NCBI GenBank assembly: GCA_017302295.1
Contig: JAFLDS010000005.1
Span: 169,666 to 208,114, forward strand
Direction of reading: 5' to 3'
Length of the DNA stretch: 38,449 nucleotides
DNA from: Thauera sp.
GTDB taxonomy: Bacteria; Pseudomonadota; Gammaproteobacteria; Burkholderiales; Rhodocyclaceae
Translations under genes and position numbers: made by a program
In this document: positions 7,828 to 15,890 of the stretch, one piece after another
How the letters are laid out: each line of letters opens with the position of its first letter
How positions within the stretch are numbered: the stretch's first letter is position 1
The notes under the pieces: model-generated
Seen by the model: only the letters and a program-made list of their open reading frames with translations
Databases searched by the model: none
What the model was told of the DNA's origin: nothing

Positions 7828-9213
7828 TCAATACGCGTTGGGGCTAACAAAGCCCTTGATGATGGTCAGCAACATGATCTTCAGATCGAGCCATACGGAC
7901 CAATTCTCGATGTACCAGAGGTCGCATTCGATGCGCTTGTGAAGGTCGGTGTCCCCCCTCCAGCCATTGACCTGGGCCCACCCCGTAATACCCGCCTTGA
8001 CCATGTGCTTCTGCATGTAACCTGGAATCTCATGCTTGAAGCGATCGACGAACACGGTCCGCTCTGGCCGCGGACCGACAATCGACATCTCCCCGTTCAG
8101 CACGTTGAACAACTGCGGCAGCTCATCCAGGCTGGTACGGCGCATGAATGCCCCGAACCGGGTCGTCTGCTTGTCCCGCGCACGCCCCCATTGCACGCCA
8201 TCGCTTTCGACGCCGACCGGCATCGAACGAAACTTGTACATCATGAAGGGCTTGCCATTCCAGCTCACTCGCTCCTGCCGATAGAAGACCGGCCCTGGCG
8301 AACTCAAACGCACACCGATCGCAAGCGCCAGCATCAACGGGCTAATCAACACAAGGACAAGACTGGCAATGGCGCGGTCCTCGATCGCCTTCGCAAGCAG
8401 ACTGAGACCAGACATCGGTGAGCAGCTCAACTCGAGCAGCCTAAGGCCGGCAACGTTCGAAATGCGGTGATTCATGAGCCAGAAGTCGCGCGGATCCGGC
8501 ATGTAGCGCACATTCGCGGTCGTCAGACTCAATGCCGACTGAATCTCCTTCACGTCCTCACCCATCGACAGGGGGAGACATATCCACACTTCATCCTCTT
8601 CGTGATCGATCGGCACGCCACGAACGAAGTTCTCATGTGCCACGCCATAAAGTTCGGCAGTGTCAGCTTCGCCATGAACGATCACCCGCCCGACATCGAA
8701 CCCCGCAATCGGCGTACGCCGGAGGCGCTCGACCACGGTACCGCAGGCGCCAGCGTTGCCCACCAACAGCACGCTTCGGCGATTACGCCCCTGAAGCCGC
8801 AAGCGATTCAGAACCGGGTAGGCCAGCATGCGCACCGCTACAGACAGCAACGTCGCACCGCAGATCCAGTAGCCGACCCACAAACGCGAGTACTGCGCCC
8901 CCACCTTCGCAAAGAACAGCAGGACGGTCGCCACTGCGCCAACGAGCAGGTAGGCCATCACGAGTTTCGCAATCAGTAACAGCCTGACCCGGCCGCGCCA
9001 CGAACGATATATGCCGAAACCCGGCAACACGATGAGCACCAGCAAGGCACCGATAATGATCGCGACCTCATAGTGCCCCGGGGAGATGACCGGGGTACCA
9101 AAGCGCAGCCAGAAGGCCAACCAGCCCGCGATGACAATGCAGCCGAGGTCGGCCAGACGCGCCAGACCACCGGCCGCGCCGCGCAACCCAGCACTGTCGA
9201 AGAACTGCTTCAA
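7828..9213 (-). CDS. WcaJ/GumD-type undecaprenyl-phosphate sugar-phosphate transferase
   Basis: This is a polyisoprenyl-phosphate hexose-1-phosphate transferase of about 461 residues that would load the first sugar onto undecaprenyl phosphate. The N-terminal half has several membrane helices and a nucleotide-binding-like CoA_binding_3 domain. The C-terminal bacterial sugar transferase domain contains RLSSPGPVFYRQERV, MYKFRSM, RRTSLDELPQLFNVLNGEMS, SIVGPRPE and the final GITGWAQVNGWRGDT. I place the start at a TTG (9211-9213) whose TTGA overlaps the stop of the upstream gene and which has GAGGAG 6 bases ahead. A GTG at 9267 is the in-frame alternative. It is the last gene of the operon. The specificity (glucose, galactose or other) is not readable. 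Confidence 0.88.
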   Translation of the reverse strand: MKQFFDSAGLRGAAGGLARLADLGCIVIAGWLAFWLRFGTPVISPGHYEVAIIIGALLVLIVLPGFGIYRSWRGRVRLLLIAKLVMAYLLVGAVATVLLFFAKVGAQYSRLWVGYWICGATLLSVAVRMLAYPVLNRLRLQGRNRRSVLLVGNAGACGTVVERLRRTPIAGFDVGRVIVHGEADTAELYGVAHENFVRGVPIDHEEDEVWICLPLSMGEDVKEIQSALSLTTANVRYMPDPRDFWLMNHRISNVAGLRLLELSCSPMSGLSLLAKAIEDRAIASLVLVLISPLMLALAIGVRLSSPGPVFYRQERVSWNGKPFMMYKFRSMPVGVESDGVQWGRARDKQTTRFGAFMRRTSLDELPQLFNVLNGEMSIVGPRPERTVFVDRFKHEIPGYMQKHMVKAGITGWAQVNGWRGDTDLHKRIECDLWYIENWSVWLDLKIMLLTIIKGFVSPNAY

Positions 9214-9797
9214 CTCCCGCTCCTCACATCGGACGACCACGGAAAGCGCACGATGGTCTGCCGCCACAGCATGAAATCCGGCTGCACGAGCGGACGCTCG
9301 AAGGTCACGACGATCACCGCGGAACGGATCTCGGCAGCGGCGTTGTGCGACCTGACAAAGCCGATGACATCCCTCAACGTGCCGCCCGAATCAACTGCGT
9401 CGTCGACGACCAGCACCCTCACAGGGCGAGCCAGAATCGCATCGACACTTCCGCCGATCACCACCACTTCGGACGACTCGGCCTTGTGATTACGGAGCCG
9501 GAACAACGTCTTGCGCGCCACCATCTCGATCCGGCGCAGGAAGTCATTCACCTGTGTGGGCAGAATCGGCAGCATCCGCCGCAGCCCCACGGCAGCTTTG
9601 ACACGGGTCACCTGGCGCTGGCGCCGCACCGTCAGTTGCTGACAGTCTCCGGGAAAGTTCATTGCATCCGCCACAAGTTGTCCTCCAGTGGCGACACCGA
9701 TGACGACATCCGGTAGAAATTCGACGGCGACCATTGCACTCAAGGATGCACAGGCACCCTCGAATGCGGACTTGGAACTGCAGTCTACGATGCGCAC
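9210..9797 (-). CDS. PRPP-dependent phosphoribosyltransferase in glycan operon
   Basis: This 195-residue type I phosphoribosyltransferase has an intact PRPP loop VVDDAVDSGGT (residues 130-140). A GVATGGQ strand-loop lies at 34-40 and a purine-salvage-like end, WRQTIVRFPW, at 179-187. Between residues 56 and 105 it has an unusually basic helical hood with about fourteen Arg/Lys, which could bind a lipid-linked or membrane acceptor. The start is GTG, 6 bases after the HAD gene stop; its own stop overlaps the start of the WcaJ gene. It sits in a tightly packed polysaccharide operon next to a phosphatase, so I infer transfer of 5-phosphoribosyl from PRPP to a glycan intermediate. A stray purine-salvage enzyme is the alternative. 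Confidence 0.8.
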   Translation of the reverse strand: MRIVDCSSKSAFEGACASLSAMVAVEFLPDVVIGVATGGQLVADAMNFPGDCQQLTVRRQRQVTRVKAAVGLRRMLPILPTQVNDFLRRIEMVARKTLFRLRNHKAESSEVVVIGGSVDAILARPVRVLVVDDAVDSGGTLRDVIGFVRSHNAAAEIRSAVIVVTFERPLVQPDFMLWRQTIVRFPWSSDVRSGS

Positions 9798-9803
9798 AAA
9801 CGC

Positions 9804-10451
9804 TCACCCCAACACTTCGACACGACCGCCGAGCGGCTTGAACGCCTGGAGCGCCGCGGCGGATGGATGGCACAAGTAGGTTTTCACCGCCGCGATCGCC
9901 GTCGGTAGATCATCCTCGTGGTCGGTGAAGAGAATGAAGTTGCCGCGATCGCTGCCCGCTCTCGACAACCCTGCACAAATACGATCACGCTTAGTCGCGC
10001 CAGTGTTGTCGATGTAGTCCGCCCCTTCCTGCTGGCTGCACACGACGCCGCACACTGGCAACGGCAGGATGGCTGGGACAGCCCTTGCGTAGCAGGAAGG
10101 CGCTGCCGTCGCGATCAGCACCGGCCCTCGTGCCACCGATGCCATTTTTCCAAGCACATCGGCATGCAACCGGGAGCGTAGTTCATTTACAAAATCCGCT
10201 GCCCAACCATCCGGATAGGACAGGCTGTCGACCTTGCGCTTGAACTCGCCATGCTGCGTCGCGCAGAAGATCTTTCGCTTCAGTACAGCAGCAGTGATTG
10301 CCACAAACAACCTGAACCTGAATGTCGTGAGCGAGCGAACGGCGACAAACCGGATCCACAGCGGAAAACTGTTTCCCGAAATCAGGGTGCCATCGAAATC
10401 GGCAACGGTCAGAATCGATGGCGGGGTAACAATCCGCTTATCGAGGCCCAT
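9804..10451 (-). CDS. HAD-superfamily (subclass IB) phosphatase
   Basis: This 215-residue HAD phosphatase has motif I DFDGTL (nucleophile Asp at residue 18), motif II/III around IATAAPSCYARAV and GATKRDR, and motif IV TDHEDDLP. The cap is a small helical insertion with an aromatic, hydrophobic stretch (NSFPLWIRFVAVRSLTTFRFRLFVAI) that may associate with the membrane or a lipid-linked substrate. It overlaps the GT2 gene by 14 bases and is followed 6 bases later by the phosphoribosyltransferase gene. The pairing suggests that it removes the 5-phosphate left after phosphoribosyl transfer. A phosphoserine-phosphatase-like role on another sugar phosphate is possible. Confidence 0.83.
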   Translation of the reverse strand: MGLDKRIVTPPSILTVADFDGTLISGNSFPLWIRFVAVRSLTTFRFRLFVAITAAVLKRKIFCATQHGEFKRKVDSLSYPDGWAADFVNELRSRLHADVLGKMASVARGPVLIATAAPSCYARAVPAILPLPVCGVVCSQQEGADYIDNTGATKRDRICAGLSRAGSDRGNFILFTDHEDDLPTAIAAVKTYLCHPSAAALQAFKPLGGRVEVLG

Positions 10452-11244
10452 GAATGCGGCCCTTCAATGCGGTCAGCAGATTGCGCGGAAACAGCAACAC
10501 CAACAGGCTGCGCGCCAGCCCCAGAACCGATTCGCGATTGATTTCGAAATAGGCAAGCTGCAATTTCAGTTTGCTCACGGATTGCCGCAGACGCCTGCGA
10601 CTGGAAATACTGTTCGGGCTGACCACGTAGGAGGTCAGCACCTCCGGCATGTTTCCCATTCTTCCGATCATCCGCCCCCGCATGAAGTAGGCCCAATCCT
10701 CGAGCGCCGGATAGTCAGCTGGGTAGAAACCGTTCCGCAAGACATAGTCCCTCCGCATCATGACTGATGGATGTACGAACGGGTTGTACATCTTTATCGA
10801 ACGAAGAATTTCCGCGTGATCGACAGGGTGCCGCAGGGTGAACAGTCGCTCTCCTGAGTCGCTGACGAAGTCGACCCACGTTCCACATATGTCCAGCGCT
10901 TGGGCGTCCATGTACTGCTGCTGCTTCGCGAAGCGGTTCGGCGCTACGGTATCGCCTGAGTCCAACCGTCCGATGAAGCCATATCCCCTGTCCAGCACAA
11001 AACGAAGTCCATGATTCAACGCTGTCTCGATTCCATGATTAGCACCGAGGAGAATCAACGACAAACGGGTTTTCGGGTGGCAGACCCGTTCCAGCTCGGC
11101 AAGTTGCGGCGCAGACGGGCTTCCGTCATCCACGACGACGACTGCAACGGCTCGCTCCTCCATGATGCTTTGCAGCGAAACAAGCAGTTCCGACGTTTCG
11201 CCGTAATGCGGTATCACAACGCATGTCTCGGCTTCAGGGCTCAT
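10438..11244 (-). CDS. Family 2 glycosyltransferase
   Basis: This 268-residue GT-A glycosyltransferase opens with CVVIPHYGETSELLVSLQSI, the usual GT2 start. The nucleotide-binding VVVDDGS and the metal-binding DSGD (in GFIGRLDSGDTVAPNRF) are present, together with FVHPSVMMRRD and an EDWAYFMR acid motif (ED) that fits the catalytic base region. There are no strong membrane segments, although the C-terminus has a hydrophobic LARSLLVLLFPRNLL tail that may dock to the membrane. It overlaps both neighbours (ATGA with the upstream GT, 14 bases with the HAD gene). It probably adds one sugar to the undecaprenyl-linked repeat unit. Confidence 0.9.
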   Translation of the reverse strand: MSPEAETCVVIPHYGETSELLVSLQSIMEERAVAVVVVDDGSPSAPQLAELERVCHPKTRLSLILLGANHGIETALNHGLRFVLDRGYGFIGRLDSGDTVAPNRFAKQQQYMDAQALDICGTWVDFVSDSGERLFTLRHPVDHAEILRSIKMYNPFVHPSVMMRRDYVLRNGFYPADYPALEDWAYFMRGRMIGRMGNMPEVLTSYVVSPNSISSRRRLRQSVSKLKLQLAYFEINRESVLGLARSLLVLLFPRNLLTALKGRIHGPR

Positions 11245-12302
11245 TGAGTGATCCTCGATACCGCGGCCCGATCCTCGTCAATCAGCTTCTCCATCCCCTT
11301 GGCGAGCGCAAACACGCGGTGGCCCACCAGTTCATGCGGCAGATGGCGTACACAGCTGGACACACGCGTCGCTGGCGCAAACAGCGGCGAATAAATCATC
11401 GCACTCGAGATCAGGCCGAACAGATGATGGACGACTTGAGGGTTCGCGCAGACATACTTTTCACAACTCATACCCGCATCGAGTACCACCACTTCCTCTA
11501 CATGCACCGCCAAGGCTTGAACGGTAAGTGCAAGCACCTCTCGAGAGGTACGCGGATGTGGTTTTACTAGGAGCGATCGCCCGTCAAGCGTTCGAGCAAT
11601 CGCATCGACATACTTAAGCCAATGCCGGAGCGGAACCCCACACTCCTCCACCAGCAACTCCATCAGGAAAATCCGCATGATGTCGGCTGACTCGCAGATC
11701 TGGGGCAACGCATGTCCGACACCGAGCGGCTGAAGCGTTTCGACATGAGCCCCCGCGGCGCGCTCATCGGCAAAGCTCTTCGGGTGAAGGCTGACGTATT
11801 CGTCGTAGAGCCGACCACGAAACCCGGCAAAGTTGGTCTTATAGGACGGGATCAACACCGAATACGCAAATTCCTTCAGCCCATGCAGCACGCCTGCCCG
11901 ATCACGGTGCCACGCCCGGTCCACAATGGAGCCAGCGCCATCCTCGTACATCACCACACGGGCGGCAGAATATCTGCGCAAGAGCATACCGAGCGCCAAC
12001 CGATATTCGAGGGAAACATCGTTGGGAAGATATATCCGGACCGGGCCGACGGGATCCCGCCCGAGTTCGCCCACAAGCGATTCGACACCACAGCGCACGG
12101 ACCGCCACAACCTGAACTGATTAAACGGAAAGCAGGAATCGTAGCGGCAATCGATAAGGCGTGCGTCCGTCGATAGCCGACTCCCGCTTCGGTTCAATTC
12201 GACTGGAATGAGCCTCACGCCAACCTGCGCCCGATAGCTGCGCATTATCAGTTCGTGGAGTGGCGTAGAAAGCAGCCAGATGATCAGTTTCTCTACAGGC
12301 AT
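11241..12302 (-). CDS. GT-B sialyltransferase-like glycosyltransferase
   Basis: This 353-residue protein is not a GT1/GT4 enzyme. Three short motifs shared by bacterial sialyltransferase families are in the right order: EDG at 120-122 (VVMYEDGAGSI), HP in VKPHP at 247-250, and SS at 299-300 (GLISSAMIYSP). This suggests a GT52/polysialyltransferase-like GT-B fold acting on CMP-activated sugars. No CMP-sialate or Kdo-type synthase gene is in the glycan cluster, so the donor is open. The frame is open further upstream into the flippase gene; the ATG at 12302, 14 bases after the flippase stop, gives a family-like N-terminus. It ends in an ATGA overlap with the GT2 gene. Confidence 0.7.
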   Translation of the reverse strand: MPVEKLIIWLLSTPLHELIMRSYRAQVGVRLIPVELNRSGSRLSTDARLIDCRYDSCFPFNQFRLWRSVRCGVESLVGELGRDPVGPVRIYLPNDVSLEYRLALGMLLRRYSAARVVMYEDGAGSIVDRAWHRDRAGVLHGLKEFAYSVLIPSYKTNFAGFRGRLYDEYVSLHPKSFADERAAGAHVETLQPLGVGHALPQICESADIMRIFLMELLVEECGVPLRHWLKYVDAIARTLDGRSLLVKPHPRTSREVLALTVQALAVHVEEVVVLDAGMSCEKYVCANPQVVHHLFGLISSAMIYSPLFAPATRVSSCVRHLPHELVGHRVFALAKGMEKLIDEDRAAVSRITQ

Positions 12303-12316
12303 ATCGCGGGGTGCGC

Positions 12317-13591
12317 TCAGGCGGATGCGATGGAGTCCGGCTCGCGCACTGTCGGCAGCGGGCCGCAGCGGCGCAGGGCACCCCATTTGACAAGCAGGAG
12401 GAAGAGAAACGCAAATGCCATCGCAGCAGGGATCGCCGCCTCGCGAAGCCTACCCTCCAGGCACCACGCTGCGCCCGCAAATACCGGCAGCGCAAAGAGA
12501 TGACCGAGAATGAGGGGCCTGTCCATTCCCCGGACATACAGCCCATATTGCGGAATGACGCCAAGTGCCGACAGCGCGACGGCCAACATCGTCCAGTACA
12601 GAAGCGGAAGATGCTCGACATAGACGGGATGCTGCAGCCAGCCGAGCAATGGCGGGGCGATCACCAACACGACGCAGGCAAGCACCACAGTAACGACGAG
12701 CGTTTGCCGGGCGAGCCGCCGCATGAGCTCGTCGAAGGCTTGTCGGTCCCCCCTGTTCGCCGCACCCATCAATGCTGGGCCGATGAAAGAAAATACTGTG
12801 GCCTCGAGCAGACTCGTGACAGCGTTTCCCATGCCACCAAACAGGACATACGCAGCCAACACCTCCAGCCCGCCGAGCCCTTCGATCCAGTATCGATCGA
12901 TGGTGTTGATCGCTCGAAGCGACAACGACCCGACCAGAAAGGGAATGGCGACCCGGGCACCGCGCCAGATCCACGTCCAGTCCACCGCACGCGCCAGTGC
13001 CGTGCGGTTCAGCCCATGCAGCCTCGACGCAGCGAGCACGCAGGCGCCCGCGGCACCCACAAGCCAGGCAAGCAGGACGAAGTCCAGCCGGCGCTGCGCA
13101 GGGTCGAGCCACATCCATGGCACCGCGACCAACGCCCAGATCCCCCACCTCAGGAAGAGGACGACGCTCGCCCACAGCGGCTCCGAAATTCCGATCAGCA
13201 CGCGGTGGAACTCCTGGGCAATGTGCTCAAGGACCAGAAGCGGAAAGAACCAGAGGGCGAGCGTCCAGGGAAGCAACTCCATCGAAAAGAGCAGCAGCCC
13301 GAACGGCATCAGCACAAGGTAGGCAAGACCGTAGAAAACGCACTGATCGCGCAGCAATGCGCTCCAGTTCGCCCGGTCGGATGCAACCAGGTTGCGCACC
13401 GCGTGCATGTGAAAATCGAAACCCAGCACCAGCAGCGCATAGCTGATCGTCACGGTCAGCAGGCCAAATACCCCCACCTCGGCAGGCTCGAGCAGTTTCG
13501 CCAACGCGAAAATGAGCAGGAATCTGCTCACAAGCGTCGCCCCACGCAGCGCGAGGCCAAGCATCTGCCGCATCGGTTCGGGCGTGATCAT
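12317..13591 (-). CDS. Wzx-like oligosaccharide flippase
   Basis: This 424-residue, strongly hydrophobic protein has about twelve predicted membrane helices in the MOP/PST flippase pattern. Its N-terminus is LALRGATLVSRFLLIFALAKLLEPAEVGVFGLL, split here by helix boundaries. The repeated half includes ARVAIPFLVGSLSLRAINTIDRYWI, a typical mid-protein segment of Wzx proteins with a conserved R/D cluster. It would flip undecaprenyl-linked repeat units across the inner membrane. It follows the polymerase gene by 65 bases and precedes the sialyltransferase-like gene by 14. The pair Wzx plus Wzy indicates Wzy-dependent assembly. Confidence 0.85.
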   Translation of the reverse strand: MITPEPMRQMLGLALRGATLVSRFLLIFALAKLLEPAEVGVFGLLTVTISYALLVLGFDFHMHAVRNLVASDRANWSALLRDQCVFYGLAYLVLMPFGLLLFSMELLPWTLALWFFPLLVLEHIAQEFHRVLIGISEPLWASVVLFLRWGIWALVAVPWMWLDPAQRRLDFVLLAWLVGAAGACVLAASRLHGLNRTALARAVDWTWIWRGARVAIPFLVGSLSLRAINTIDRYWIEGLGGLEVLAAYVLFGGMGNAVTSLLEATVFSFIGPALMGAANRGDRQAFDELMRRLARQTLVVTVVLACVVLVIAPPLLGWLQHPVYVEHLPLLYWTMLAVALSALGVIPQYGLYVRGMDRPLILGHLFALPVFAGAAWCLEGRLREAAIPAAMAFAFLFLLLVKWGALRRCGPLPTVREPDSIASA

Positions 13592-13656
13592 GGCCTCGCG
13601 CTCATACGATCAGCGGCAGTACGCCTCTCTCATCCGCATCGGGAGACACCTTCCGA

Positions 13657-14961
13657 TCATCCGCCGGGCATCGAACCATTTGCGACTCGCTTCGACAGAA
13701 CGAAAGCAATCAACAGCATGGCAGCAAGGAAAGGGGATGCGTGGTAAAAGATCCCATCGACGAGGCTGTAGAGCAGCAAGGCCAGGAGCGCGGCCACGGC
13801 GCCATTGAGCACGTCGGAACTGCGGCCCTCGTGAGGCATTGGCCAGATCTTGCGGCCAAGGTCCAGCAAGGCAATGATGATCGCCCCAACGCCGACCAGC
13901 CCGAACTCGAGCAGGATCTGAACACCCGCGTTGTGTGCCTGCACGAGGCCCGGAACGACTCGCTCCCGGGCAAATCCCTCCGGCCCCAGCCCGACGAGCA
14001 GACTCAGCCAGTCCGAACTCACCAAATTCAAGACCTTGATCCAGATCTCGGTCCTCCCCGACGTCACGCCAGCAGCAGAGCCGCCAACCGCCTTGCCGAA
14101 GAACCAGGCAACCGCCTCGGGCTGGGTCAGATATAGCATCACGGCCCCAAGCGCAAATGCGATCAGCGCCTGAAGCAGGACGATTCTCCCCTCTACGCGG
14201 CGCAGGAGACACGCCGCAATCAGGACGAAAGCAAAGAAGTTCATCATCTGCCCGCGCCCGCCAGTTCGAAGGCTGACGTAACCGAGCGCCATGAACAGCA
14301 TCCAGTTCCAAAGCCGGTGTGCATTCGGCTTCGCACCCCAGAACACCGCCCCCAGCGACGCGACAACCGCCAGGTCGTAGCCGAGATGACGGATATGACG
14401 GTAGATCGGTAACGGTCTGACATTGCGTAGGTCGAGATCGGATACGTTCGAAAGCGACAACATCACGAAAAGGTAGAAAACGGCGCCTGCCGTCGCCGCC
14501 AGTTTGGCCCAGTAGAGGGACCGCAGCCCCCTATCGCCTGCCCACCGGAACCACGCAACCGCAGCGAGGACGAATAATGGCTGTACTGCGTAGAACCAGG
14601 TGCGGTCGATCATCTCGAGTGGCAGGCCCTGAGTGAGCCAGCCCACCATGCAAACCAGAAAACCGATGACAAGGACGCGGAACGTCAAGGAGTCGGCAAG
14701 GCTGCTCCGCACACTCCTCGCCAACTCCGGCGCCATCAGCGCAACGAACACCCACTGCAGCCACCCGATGTAGCTGTTCGTATGGACTGTGAGATTCCGG
14801 ATCGTCAGTGCCGGCGCAATGAGGATGGCGACCCATAGCACGCATCCGCTGGCGAAATACCGGAAGTTTGAGGAGAAAAGCCGTAAGAACCTGGGATCAC
14901 CATCGTTCTCACAACTCGAGGGACTCAAGCCAACGGCTGTCGATTGGTCGCTCCACGACAT
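13657..14961 (-). CDS. Wzy-like O-antigen polymerase/ligase (Wzy_C family)
   Basis: This 434-residue protein has ten or more hydrophobic helices and a large periplasmic loop containing SGRTEIWIKVLNLV and the AHNAGVQILLEFGLVG motif, hallmarks of the O-antigen ligase/polymerase (Wzy_C) superfamily. Conserved Arg residues in the periplasmic loops (YVSLRTGGRGQMMNF) fit a catch-and-release polymerase. Ligase and polymerase functions cannot be told apart by sequence; because Wzx lies next door, polymerase is favoured. It starts 11 bases after the ABC ATPase stop, so it is probably in the same transcript. Confidence 0.87.
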   Translation of the reverse strand: MSWSDQSTAVGLSPSSCENDGDPRFLRLFSSNFRYFASGCVLWVAILIAPALTIRNLTVHTNSYIGWLQWVFVALMAPELARSVRSSLADSLTFRVLVIGFLVCMVGWLTQGLPLEMIDRTWFYAVQPLFVLAAVAWFRWAGDRGLRSLYWAKLAATAGAVFYLFVMLSLSNVSDLDLRNVRPLPIYRHIRHLGYDLAVVASLGAVFWGAKPNAHRLWNWMLFMALGYVSLRTGGRGQMMNFFAFVLIAACLLRRVEGRIVLLQALIAFALGAVMLYLTQPEAVAWFFGKAVGGSAAGVTSGRTEIWIKVLNLVSSDWLSLLVGLGPEGFARERVVPGLVQAHNAGVQILLEFGLVGVGAIIIALLDLGRKIWPMPHEGRSSDVLNGAVAALLALLLYSLVDGIFYHASPFLAAMLLIAFVLSKRVANGSMPGG

Positions 14962-14972
14962 GTCGTTATCCT

Positions 14973-15890
14973 TCAGTTCCCGCGAACATCCGTGCTCTTC
15001 GTCTGCTCGATCACCCGCATGAACGCCGACTCAAGCGAAAGTCGGGGCCGGACCTCCAGCAACTCCTGGCCAGCCGAGCGGATTTCAGCCAGTGCCCGCC
15101 AAAGGTCAGATTGAGAGAGTTCCCAAACCCAACGTTCGCCCGGCTCGGCAATCTGGCCCTCGACTTTCTTGCCTCCAAGACTGCGAACCGTTAGCTGGTC
15201 ATCCTGCCCGACGAGTTCGGCAGGCGAACTTACTGCCCGCAAACACCCCTGATGGATCAATCCATAGCGATCGGCGAGACGTTCAACGTCGTGTAGCACA
15301 TGCGACGAAAAAAATAGCGTACCCCCGCCGCTGCGGTACTCGGCAAGGATATCGACCACATCCCTGCGCCCGATGGGGTCCAGGCCGGAAAGCGGCTCGT
15401 CAAGGATCAACAACTTCGGCTTTATGGCAAGCGCATGCGCCAGCGCCGTGCGCTGCACCATCCCTTTGGAGAACCCGCGGATCACTTTGTTGGCCACATG
15501 AGCAAGTTCGAAGCGTGACAGCCAGCCCATGCAATGGGCACGCAAATCAGCCACGTCCAGTCGATGCAGCTTTGCACCCATCAACAGGATTTCAAGCGGC
15601 GTCATGTAGTCCGGCAGCGAGGGATTCTCTGGAACGTAGCCCAGCCCAGCACGGGCGCGGTGGTCCGACGCCGGCGTGCCGAACAGCATCGCCTCGCCGG
15701 AGGTTGGTTGAAGGCCGCCTGTCAGGATCTTGATCGTGGTGCTCTTCCCGGCCCCGTTTGGCCCGATGAAGCCGAAGGATTCGCCCTGTGCAATCGCAAG
15801 CGACACATTATCGAGCGCGTGAAAGGCCGAACCAAAGGCTGACTTCCTGTAGGTCTTGCCCACTCCGATGAGTTCGATGGCGTGGCTCAC
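14973..15890 (-). CDS. ABC transporter ATP-binding protein
   Basis: This 305-residue ATPase has Walker A GPNGAGKST (43-51), a Q-loop region, a signature written GFSKGMVQR (139-147), Walker B LLILDEP (160-166) with the D-loop SGLD, and the switch His in SSHVLHD. It resembles the ABC-2/gliding or natA-like class used for polysaccharide, lipid or small-molecule export. The C-terminal 70 residues form an extra domain after the nucleotide-binding domain. The start is GTG, overlapping the previous stop (GTGA). It is separated from its permease by one gene for a membrane-anchored helical protein, so the three form one export module. Confidence 0.9.
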   Translation of the reverse strand: MSHAIELIGVGKTYRKSAFGSAFHALDNVSLAIAQGESFGFIGPNGAGKSTTIKILTGGLQPTSGEAMLFGTPASDHRARAGLGYVPENPSLPDYMTPLEILLMGAKLHRLDVADLRAHCMGWLSRFELAHVANKVIRGFSKGMVQRTALAHALAIKPKLLILDEPLSGLDPIGRRDVVDILAEYRSGGGTLFFSSHVLHDVERLADRYGLIHQGCLRAVSSPAELVGQDDQLTVRSLGGKKVEGQIAEPGERWVWELSQSDLWRALAEIRSAGQELLEVRPRLSLESAFMRVIEQTKSTDVRGN

